Of a DNA stretch of 64,000 nt, positions 57,444 to 64,000 are shown piece by piece. How positions within the stretch are numbered: the stretch's first letter is position 1; each line of letters starts with the position of its first letter. Source of the DNA: Rugamonas rubra (GTDB lineage: Bacteria; Pseudomonadota; Gammaproteobacteria; Burkholderiales; Burkholderiaceae_D). The stretch covers positions 270,266-334,265 of the forward strand of contig NZ_FOTW01000007.1 of assembly GCF_900114705.1 (NCBI RefSeq), in the 5' to 3' direction. The position numbers were made by a program, and so were the translations under genes. The notes beneath the pieces are model-generated. The model searched no databases and was not told where the DNA came from. It was given only the letters and a program-made list of their open reading frames with translations.

Positions 57444-58616
57444 ATGTCTTTCCCCCACCTATCCGAAGTACTGAAGATTCTGGACGGCGCGCTGCGGTCG
57501 AACGCAACGATGTCGACCAACTATGCCGGCCTGCTGGCCGACAAGCTGGAACAGGATGGTGAACGCGAAATCGCGATACGCATCCGCGAGCGCCTGGCGC
57601 GCGCGCCAACGGCGGTGGCGCATGCCCAGGATGCGGCTGGGCTCATCGGCGGCCTGCCGGTCGACAGCGAAAGCCGGCTCGACACGCTCGACATTAGCAA
57701 GCCGCCCAAGGGTAGCGTACACCTCTGCCTACCGGGCGGCACCGCCAAGCGGATCGACGAGTTCCTCCAATGCGTTAAGCACTACGACCGCTTGCGTAAC
57801 GCGCACGCGGCGATGCCCTTGCGCATGCTGCTATACGGCGCACCTGGCACCGGCAAGACTCAGTCGGCACGCTGGATCGCCAGCGAACTTGGTTTGCCGC
57901 TCCTGACGGCCCGCTGCGATACCCTGGTCAGCAGTCTGCTTGGCCAGACGAGCAAGAATCTGCGCCGCATCTTCGACTATGTCGAGCAACGTCCATGCGT
58001 GCTCTTTCTTGATGAATTCGACGCTCTCGCATCCGCGCGCGGCAACGAGCGCGACATCGGAGAGCTGCAGCGCGTGGTCATTGCGTTGCTGCAAAACATC
58101 GATGCGCTCTCAGACAATACGGTCCTGCTGGCAGCGTCGAACCACGAAAAGCTGCTCGATCCTGCCGTGTGGCGCCGTTTTCCCTTTCAGTTGCCGTTAC
58201 CGCTGCCGGACGCGGTGTTGCGTAAGGAAATGTGGGAGAGCATGTTGGGTAGCTACGCCCCGGATTCACTCGATTGGCACACTTTGACAGTGAAATCAGC
58301 CGGTGCCACGGGTGCCTTGATCGAACAGGTCAGTCTGGATGCGAAGCGCCATGCTGTACTCGATGGTCGAGCTGTGGTGGACGACGGAGAACTGTTTCGC
58401 CGCCTGTCCTTGTCCTTTGCGCTGGTCCAGGGGCATTCCCCAGCTAGCCTGAGCGACGAAATTGCGTGGCTGCGCCAATGGGACGCAAAGATATTTTCCC
58501 TACGAGAACTTGCGCGTTTATATAATGTATCAACAAGGCAAATAAACCACTTTGTCCAGGGGGAACATGGCAACGCAGGCAAACCGACCCGAAAGAGGGG
58601 CGCCCAAGGCCACTAA
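57444..58616 (+). CDS. ietA: IetA-like AAA+ ATPase of an IetAS defence pair
   Basis: This 390-residue AAA+ ATPase has Walker A GAPGTGKT near residue 132, Walker B LFLDEFDAL (Asp190, Glu191), a sensor 1 Asn (LLAASNHEK) and an arginine-finger region (VWRRFPFQL). An N-terminal helical domain (about 1-95) precedes the ATPase core. It overlaps a downstream subtilase by 50 bp. This ATPase-subtilase pairing is IetAS, described as a plasmid-stability system and later as anti-phage. The Met at 57444 is preferred over a TTG at 57405. Confidence 0.8.
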   Translation: MSFPHLSEVLKILDGALRSNATMSTNYAGLLADKLEQDGEREIAIRIRERLARAPTAVAHAQDAAGLIGGLPVDSESRLDTLDISKPPKGSVHLCLPGGTAKRIDEFLQCVKHYDRLRNAHAAMPLRMLLYGAPGTGKTQSARWIASELGLPLLTARCDTLVSSLLGQTSKNLRRIFDYVEQRPCVLFLDEFDALASARGNERDIGELQRVVIALLQNIDALSDNTVLLAASNHEKLLDPAVWRRFPFQLPLPLPDAVLRKEMWESMLGSYAPDSLDWHTLTVKSAGATGALIEQVSLDAKRHAVLDGRAVVDDGELFRRLSLSFALVQGHSPASLSDEIAWLRQWDAKIFSLRELARLYNVSTRQINHFVQGEHGNAGKPTRKRGAQGH

Positions 58617-60897
58617 TCCGATCGCGCACGTTTCCTACGAACGGCGCGACCTGGTCGGTGTGGATCCCCCGGCCGGCGGAGGCGGTAAGGAATTAGTTCC
58701 GGTCACTGCAGAGCTTCGCAACGCGCTTGCGCGGTCCATGGGCGATGCCGCCGAGCAAATTGCTGCCGAAGCGCGCTTCCATCCGGACGTGCCGGGCGTG
58801 ATGGTCATGCGCCTACGCGACGTGGCCGTTGCGAAATCGCATCGTCCACTTACACTCATTTCCGAAGCGAACATGCCGCAGGCCGGGCACGGCGAGATCA
58901 ACGAAATGCTGGTCGCGGTCAATCCCGTCAGCCTCGGACAGCTGGAGCACGTGATCCGCGCGCGCACCACTAAGGCGATCCGCAACAATCTGTCGGCAGT
59001 GGATCGCTTCGAAGCCTGGGATATCAACCGCCGCTTGCCAAGGTACGCCCGCAACCAGCCTTTGGACCAAGTCTTCGCATCGTTCCGCCAAATCGCCGCG
59101 CGCCTGATGGTGCGCCTCTTTTCCCACGACTCAGCCGCGACGACCAACCTCGTGATTGAGCGCTTCGAGCAGCTCCTGAGCACGCATCGAATCCCAGCTG
59201 TCCGCCTTCCGCAGAGAACAGGACCGCCATTATTCCTCCTGACGATGAACGATGCGATGGGGATTGCTGCGTTCTCCGCCATCGTTCAATTCCAGGGCGT
59301 GCGGCAAGCTAGGCCCGAGCCACGCATTCTGCCGACCGCCGCTGTCATGCCGGCCGCCCCGATGCCCACGTTCGTTGCCGCGCCGCCTGCGCCCGGACTG
59401 CCAGTGGTCGCAGTGTTCGACTCCGGCGTCAATCCAGCCAGCGCCCAGCTGCAGCCTTGGGTGGCGAGCCGCGACACCTATATCCTGCCGCCTGACACCG
59501 ATTTTGTGCACGGCACCGCCGTTGCTTCGCTCGTTGTGGACAGTCGGGGTCTAAATAGCCAACACGCCTACTTCCCGACGGCGGCAGCCTGCCGGATCCA
59601 TGACGTTTGCGCGCTCGAAGTATATGGCGCGCAGCAAGGCGACTTGATCATCCGTCTACGCGAAGCCATCCCCAAGCACCCAGACGTCAAGGTATGGAAT
59701 CTCTCACTCGGTGGGGCAGAAATCGGCGACGACGAGTTTTCTGAATTCGGCCGGGAACTCGATGCCTTGTCGGATACGTATGGGGTGCTATTCGTGGTTG
59801 CCGCCGGCAATTATCAAAACGAGCCGCGGCGCGGCTGGCCGGCGCCCGCCGCAGCCTTGGCCGACCGGATCTCCATGCCGGCCGACTCGGTGCGAGCTCT
59901 CACTGTCGGCGCGATCACCCATCTGGAGAGCGCGGCGAGCCTGGTGCGCATTGCCGAGCCGGCGCCGTACTCCCGGCGCGGCCCCGGTCCCGTCTTTACT
60001 CCGAAACCCGATCTCGTGCATGTGGGCGGCAACGCCGACGCGCTTCTCCAGACTGGCGGGATCGGCGTTAACGTGCTCACCAGCGCCGGCACCGTCAACA
60101 CCGGCTGCGGGACCAGTTACGCGTCGCCGATCGCGGCGGGCTTGGCGGCGTGTACCTGGCATTCACTCTCGGGACCCGGGCGTGCGAACCCGCTGACGGC
60201 GTCGCCTGTTATGGTTAAGGCGCTTATGATCCACAGCGCTCAACTCGGCGCCCCTGATCGCGCCCCGCTTGAGAGGCGTTACTACGGGGCTGGAATGCCA
60301 GGCGATCCAATTGCCGTGCTGTACGATTCGGATTCGAGTTTCACGATGCTGTTCGAACTCGATATAGTGGACTCGATGAAGTGGCGGAAATCGCCATTCC
60401 CCATTCCTCCATCCCTAATCCACGAAGGGAAGCTCAAAGCCGAAGTCATTATCACGGCCGTTTACGCGCCGCCGGTGGACCCGTCTAAGGGCGCGGAGTA
60501 CGTGCGCTTCAACGTGGACGTGGGTTTCGGACGCTTGTCTACCAATGCCAACGGCAACCTCGCGTTCCAAGGTTGCGTACCGGCCGAAGGCGAGCTCGGC
60601 ACGAACGGTTTCGAAGAAGCCCAGGTGGAGCACGGCGGAAAATGGTCGCCAGTGAAGATCTACCGGCGCAGCTTTCCGAAGGGCGCTGCCGGCAATGTTT
60701 GGGCGTTGCAGGCAACGCTACTGCGCCGCGCATTCGAGCCGCCGCTGGCGCAACCCTTGCGCGTGGTCATCGCAGTCACGCTGCGTTCGCTGGACGGCAA
60801 TCCAAACATTTACGAGGAAGGCCGCCGGCTGCTGGCTGCCACGAACTGGTTGAACCAGGATATCGCTGTGCGGATCGCCGTGCCGGTGCGGGCATAG
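58567..60897 (+). CDS. ietS: IetS-like subtilisin-family serine protease
   Basis: This 776-residue peptidase S8 protein has no signal peptide, so it acts in the cytoplasm. An N-terminal region (about 1-275) precedes the catalytic domain with the triad Asp285 (AVFDSGVN), His315 (VHGTAVASL) and Ser517 (GTSYASP). A beta-rich C-terminal domain (about 600-776) follows. An AGGGGGAAC site precedes the ATG, which lies inside ietA, so translation is coupled. In IetAS the ATPase is thought to restrain or direct the protease. Confidence 0.85.
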   Translation: MATQANRPERGAPKATNPIAHVSYERRDLVGVDPPAGGGGKELVPVTAELRNALARSMGDAAEQIAAEARFHPDVPGVMVMRLRDVAVAKSHRPLTLISEANMPQAGHGEINEMLVAVNPVSLGQLEHVIRARTTKAIRNNLSAVDRFEAWDINRRLPRYARNQPLDQVFASFRQIAARLMVRLFSHDSAATTNLVIERFEQLLSTHRIPAVRLPQRTGPPLFLLTMNDAMGIAAFSAIVQFQGVRQARPEPRILPTAAVMPAAPMPTFVAAPPAPGLPVVAVFDSGVNPASAQLQPWVASRDTYILPPDTDFVHGTAVASLVVDSRGLNSQHAYFPTAAACRIHDVCALEVYGAQQGDLIIRLREAIPKHPDVKVWNLSLGGAEIGDDEFSEFGRELDALSDTYGVLFVVAAGNYQNEPRRGWPAPAAALADRISMPADSVRALTVGAITHLESAASLVRIAEPAPYSRRGPGPVFTPKPDLVHVGGNADALLQTGGIGVNVLTSAGTVNTGCGTSYASPIAAGLAACTWHSLSGPGRANPLTASPVMVKALMIHSAQLGAPDRAPLERRYYGAGMPGDPIAVLYDSDSSFTMLFELDIVDSMKWRKSPFPIPPSLIHEGKLKAEVIITAVYAPPVDPSKGAEYVRFNVDVGFGRLSTNANGNLAFQGCVPAEGELGTNGFEEAQVEHGGKWSPVKIYRRSFPKGAAGNVWALQATLLRRAFEPPLAQPLRVVIAVTLRSLDGNPNIYEEGRRLLAATNWLNQDIAVRIAVPVRA

Positions 60898-60909
60898 TTC
60901 GGTGTTTCG

Positions 60910-61650
60910 ATGATGACCAGTTCGCTCGCCCTTGAGAACCTGAATGGCCTACACGGCGAGGAGGAGCGCTTGCGCGCGCTTGGCCTTGCTGCTGTGAAGG
61001 CGGCGCCCGCTTTCACCGAACATCTGGAACTCATTGGTGAGGCGATGGATTTGGTGGTCATTCTGGGCAGAGGTTATCCCACGCCCAGCGGCCATCAGCA
61101 GGTGGTGCAATTGCTGGGTATTCGCCTGTTCAACGCAGCGGCAACAGCCCTGAAACTGGCCCTGGCAGGTTATTATCAGGCGGGCTTTTCGCTCATTCGA
61201 GATCTGCTAGAAACGACGCATCTGCTGGACTATTTCCTGCACGATCCCGCTGCGGTTGCTATCTGGCAGACCGGCGGCACGGCGGCGAAAAAGAAGTTCC
61301 AACCGCAGGCGGTACGCGACGCGCTCGACAAGCGTGACGGCTTCACGACCGGGAAGCGTGCTGAGATCTACCAGCGCTACTGCGTCTACGCTTCGCATCC
61401 GACCTATGCCGGCATTCTTTTAGTTGCACCGAAAGCCAGCGGATTGGCGACCTACGGTCCCTTCCTCGATGAGCCAACGCTTGGCCATCTGCTGATTGAC
61501 CTGGCCAAGTTCGTAATGCACGGAACACTCGTATTCGGGCACCATTTCGACGATTGCAGATCTTCCGAGATCGTCGGGGTGATTGAGCACTTTCATGCGA
61601 GAGCGACGGCGTGGAGCGCCACGCATTTGACGAATCCTTCGGCTCCATGA
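60910..61650 (+). CDS. Hypothetical helical protein of the defence island
   Basis: This 246-residue cytoplasmic protein is largely alpha-helical: GIRLFNAAATALKLALAGYYQAGFSLIRDLLETTHLLDYFLHDP, then a C-terminal LLIDLAKFVMHGTLVFGHHFDD. The arrangement of helices with conserved Glu and His residues recalls DUF5677-type proteins, but I am not sure. It starts 12 bp after ietS on the same strand and may be transcribed with it. An alternative start is the second Met at 60913. Confidence 0.6.
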   Translation: MMTSSLALENLNGLHGEEERLRALGLAAVKAAPAFTEHLELIGEAMDLVVILGRGYPTPSGHQQVVQLLGIRLFNAAATALKLALAGYYQAGFSLIRDLLETTHLLDYFLHDPAAVAIWQTGGTAAKKKFQPQAVRDALDKRDGFTTGKRAEIYQRYCVYASHPTYAGILLVAPKASGLATYGPFLDEPTLGHLLIDLAKFVMHGTLVFGHHFDDCRSSEIVGVIEHFHARATAWSATHLTNPSAP

Positions 61651-61779
61651 CGGAGGCCCGTTTTGAGCAGTGTTATGGAGGTCGCATATCGCTCGTATTC
61701 GTGGATATTGCAAGGGCGATGGAATGTGCCATTTTGGGTTGGTTGGGTCCATTACTGGAACGCCAGGAAGGGAGTGAAG

Positions 61780-62256
61780 ATGCTATCCGCCAATCAAATA
61801 CAGTATCTCCAGCGTCAGCAGCCAGGCGAGGCAGTTGCGCGAGCGCTTTCCGAGCTTTTGGAAAATGACCATGACTTACTTGATATCGACGCTAACGAAC
61901 GCTCCATCACCTTTCGCTTTGCGATGTATCTCCAACAGTATTTTCCTGGTTGGACCGTAGATTGCGAATACAACAGGGATGGCACGGAACCCAAGCGACT
62001 CGGACATTTAGAGCTTTATCCAAATAGCGACGACGATGAAGCGAAGACTGTATTCCCGGATGTAATCGTGCATCGACGGGGTACGCGACAAAATCATTTG
62101 GTCTTGGAGTTCAAGAAATCAACGAGCCGCGTCAATCGACAGATCGATCTCAGGAAACTTCAGGGCTACAAGCAGCAGCTTGGCTATGAGCACGCTCTGT
62201 TTGTTGAAGTCGGTACCGAGGGACAGGCGATCATCACCGCGCTTGAATGGGCCTAA
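61780..62256 (+). CDS. PD-(D/E)XK nuclease-like protein
   Basis: This 158-residue protein has an N-terminal helical part (LSANQIQYLQRQQPGEAVARAL) and a core with VFPDVIVHRRGTRQNHLVLEFKKS. That matches the PD-X(n)-ExK signature of restriction-like nucleases, with Asp in PDV and Glu-Phe-Lys in EFK. The Met at 61780 follows GGGAG by 5 bases; the frame extends upstream to 61663 without a better site. It is in line with ietAS and the TIGR02391-like gene. It could be a nuclease effector. Confidence 0.65.
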   Translation: MLSANQIQYLQRQQPGEAVARALSELLENDHDLLDIDANERSITFRFAMYLQQYFPGWTVDCEYNRDGTEPKRLGHLELYPNSDDDEAKTVFPDVIVHRRGTRQNHLVLEFKKSTSRVNRQIDLRKLQGYKQQLGYEHALFVEVGTEGQAIITALEWA

Positions 62257-62272
62257 GAACAAAGAAAGATTT

Positions 62273-63085
62273 ATGACTCGTATTCCGTTATTTAGCTCCC
62301 AGCACCTTGAAGCCGCCTGCCGTGTCCTAGCCGACACCGAGCGCGGCCTGAGCGGGACGCAGATCGAGCGGCTGTTGCAGGAGATCGAAATTGCCGACTC
62401 CTCTCCAGCGATGACCAAATGGAAGCGGTTGTTCAATGCGTTAGCCGGTGCGCAGAACCAACATCAAGTCGGCAACCACCTCATCATTTTTATCAACCGA
62501 GCGATGAACCCGGTGAATTACGCCCGCGATGCAACGACATTTGCATGGCGTCGCGACGAACTCAATGTCGTTCTTGCCTTCTCCGGTTTCTATGTGCGTG
62601 AAGACGGCAAGGTCGGGTACGCCGATAAAGCTACGACGCTCGACGCGGCTCGCGCTCGTGCGGGCCGGCTCAAGGCCGCACTAGAAAGTCGCGCCGTCCA
62701 TGCAGAAGTCTTGAACTATTGCCGTTCCGAGCTCTTGGATGAGAACTATTTCCACGCGGTGTTCGAAGCGACGAAGGGCGTCGCGGAGCGGATTCGCCAA
62801 TTGTCTGGCCTAAGTGGTGACGGAGCAGACCTGGTGAACAAGGTGTTTTCAGGGCAACAACCGGTTTTGGCGTTGGGGCCGCTCAATACCGAGTCGGAAA
62901 AGAGCGAGCAGAAAGGCTTTGCTAACCTAATGATAGGTCTATTTGGCGCCGTGCGAAATCCGCTGGCTCATGCGCCTAAGACCAATTGGCCAATGTCAGA
63001 ACAGGATGCGCTCGACATTTTGACGATGATTTCGCTGATTCATCGCAAGCTGGACCTCGCGCAAAAAACAACGATCGCACCATAG
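62273..63085 (+). CDS. TIGR02391-like (Ymh family) protein
   Basis: This 270-residue protein starts MTRIPLFSSQHLEAACRVLAD. Its C-terminal half holds the family-like segment SRAVHAEVLNYCRSELLDENYFHAVFEATKGVAERIRQL, then FANLMIGLFGAVRNPLAHAPKTNW. TIGR02391 proteins commonly occur in defence islands and next to nucleases; the RNPLAHAP stretch resembles HEPN-type RNases (R-x4-6-H), suggesting a possible RNase. It follows the PD-(D/E)XK-like gene by 16 bp. Confidence 0.7.
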   Translation: MTRIPLFSSQHLEAACRVLADTERGLSGTQIERLLQEIEIADSSPAMTKWKRLFNALAGAQNQHQVGNHLIIFINRAMNPVNYARDATTFAWRRDELNVVLAFSGFYVREDGKVGYADKATTLDAARARAGRLKAALESRAVHAEVLNYCRSELLDENYFHAVFEATKGVAERIRQLSGLSGDGADLVNKVFSGQQPVLALGPLNTESEKSEQKGFANLMIGLFGAVRNPLAHAPKTNWPMSEQDALDILTMISLIHRKLDLAQKTTIAP

Positions 63086-63096
63086 GAAGGGGCTGC

Positions 63097-63123
63097 ATGA
63101 GCTATACGGACTGGCGCGCCTAG
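63097..63123 (+). pseudogene. 5' end of a gene interrupted by an IS21-type element
   Basis: A GAAGGGG ribosome-binding site 6 bases upstream leads to ATG and the codons MSYTDWRA. The frame then hits a TAG at the point where IS21-like terminal repeats begin (about 63121). It starts 11 bp after the TIGR02391-like gene. The simplest reading is that the next gene of the island was split by the insertion. Confidence 0.4.
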
Positions 63124-63126
63124 TGG

Positions 63127-63282
63127 GTATTCCGGACGAACGTGACCAGTGATTCCGGCATCGTGACCAGCCATTCCATTTGAACGTGACCGCCCATTCC
63201 GGGCGAACGTGACCGATTTCGAGCATCGTCCGGAATCAGCGGTCACGATGCCGGAATCGCTGGTCACGATACCGGAATGGCG
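63127..63282. repeat. IS21-type left-end multiple terminal repeats
   Basis: Four direct copies of a roughly 22-bp unit, ATTCCGG-N(3-6)-CGTGACC, are followed by two or three copies in inverse orientation (GGTCACGAT-CCGGAAT). IS21-family elements carry such multiple transposase-binding repeats at their ends. They lie directly upstream of istA. Confidence 0.75.
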
Positions 63283-63357
63283 TTGTACAGCGCAGTAATG
63301 GAGTTACGCATTTTGCAACCTACCGGGTACGCTCCCTGTTTTTTGACTGGAAACAGC

Positions 63358-63909
63358 GTGCCCGCACCAAGGATCAATATGCGTAAGATTAAGGACGTAC
63401 TACGGCTCAAACTTGATGCCAAACTGTCGCACCAGCAGATCGCCGATGCGTTGGGGCTGTCGAAAGGTGTGGTCACTAAATACGCGGGCCTGGCGGCTAC
63501 GGCGGGCTTGGACTGGTTCACAGTCCAAGGCATGGACGAGGCAGCGCTGGAGCGGCGCCTGATGGTCGGCTCCCAAAAAGCGCGAGACTATGTACAGCCC
63601 GACTATGGCCGCATGCATAGGGAGCTGGGCCGCAAGGGCATGACATTGATGCTTTTGTGGGAGGAGCACCGCGCCGATTTTGCGCACTGCCAGACCTACG
63701 CCTACTCGCAATTCTGCGAAAATTACCGCCGCTTTGCCAAGCAACTCAAGCGTTCTATGCGGCAGGTGCACCGCGCCGGAGAGAAGCTGTTCATCGATTT
63801 TGCGGGGCCCACTATCGCGCTCACCGATGGCGGACGCGCTCACATCTACGTGGCCTCGTTGGGGGCATCGAGCTACACGTATGCCTGTGCCACGCCACGC
63901 GAAACGTAA
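63358..63909 (+). pseudogene. istA: IS21-family transposase IstA, truncated after about 183 residues
   Basis: From a GTG at 63358 the protein reads VPAPRINMRKIKDVLRLKL, with an HTH (SHQQIADALGLSKGVVTKYAGLAA) and the first part of the DDE integrase domain (KLFIDFAGPT with its first Asp). Full-length IstA is about 500 residues. The frame stops at 63909, right after ACATPRET, where the family would continue. The stop codon lies in what looks like the end of another inserted element. The transposase is therefore inactive here. Confidence 0.85.
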
Positions 63910-64000
63910 GTGTCAGCGGAACCCGTATTCGGCGCGCAGCTTACAAATCGATGATCTTACGCAGCAGTGCGGGGGAGACACGCCACTGTTCGCCGTCACA
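63906..64000. mobile_element. End of a second mobile element inserted into istA (partial)
   Basis: Sequence beginning GTAAGTGTCAGCGGAACCCG at 63906 breaks the istA frame. The GTAA-CGTC-like start resembles IS66-family termini, but only about 95 bp are visible, so the family is uncertain. A minus-strand coding end lies within it. Confidence 0.4.
63941..64000 (-). CDS. C-terminal fragment of an unidentified protein (window edge)
   Basis: On minus, the last 19 codons are visible and end GEQWRVSPALLRKIIDL then TAA. They probably belong to the second element, possibly its transposase. Too little is present for an identification. Confidence 0.35.
   Translation of the reverse strand, partial: CDGEQWRVSPALLRKIIDL

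Overview
The window is GC-rich chromosomal DNA from a betaproteobacterium. Gene content and order (atpIBEFHAGDC, parAB, rsmG-mnmG, glmU, glmS, a poly-3-hydroxybutyrate oligomer hydrolase, PutA with a divergent Lrp-type regulator) fit Burkholderiales, most likely the Oxalobacteraceae (Massilia, Duganella or Janthinobacterium type). That assignment is inferred from protein character and was not computed.

Left arm (1-27 kb), mostly minus strand: a glutathione S-transferase fragment, an AraC regulator and rsgA, then the complete F1Fo ATP synthase operon, parB-parA, rsmG-mnmG, a TauE/SafE permease, an iron alcohol dehydrogenase (plus strand), a lipoprotein 3HB-oligomer hydrolase, a branched-chain amino acid ABC operon (livG-livF-livK-livH-livM), a GMC oxidoreductase and a nitronate monooxygenase. 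Two strong parS palindromes and two weaker ones lie at 14.5-19.9 kb.

Centre (27.1-31.4 kb): three related AT-rich modules of about 220 bp. Each has a TTATCCACA-type DnaA-box pair, about 120-140 bp of AT-rich DNA, a third DnaA box, and in two of the three a clear run of ACT trios followed by T/A-rich sequence. This is the architecture expected of a bacterial replication origin. A GGDEF-EAL gene sits between modules A and B. Genes to the left run mainly on minus and genes to the right mainly on plus, as expected around oriC.

Right arm (31.4-55 kb): an MTA/SAH nucleosidase, putA with its lrp-type regulator, a chemoreceptor, a LysR regulator, a small membrane protein, a chalcone-isomerase-like protein, coaD-ferredoxin, rsmD, a DUF6279 lipoprotein, glmU, a Fur-box-controlled fecI-fecR-TonB receptor-DUF3649-PepSY-DUF3325 iron-uptake cluster, a second Lrp-type regulator and glmS. 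Two tracts (44.8-45.2 kb and 52.2-52.4 kb) consist almost wholly of degenerate 10-12 bp copies of TGTGGATAAGC, the DnaA box in reverse orientation.

Accessory end (55-64 kb), with more mixed and partly lower GC: an orphan MbcA/ParS-like antitoxin, a two-gene mini-operon of unknown function, a 5'-truncated gene, an IetAS-type AAA ATPase plus subtilase pair (a known anti-phage and plasmid-stability family), a hypothetical protein, a PD-(D/E)XK nuclease-like protein, a TIGR02391-like protein, and an IS21-family element that is itself interrupted by another element. It reads as a defence island next to the glmS terminator. No rRNA, tRNA or CRISPR array was seen.
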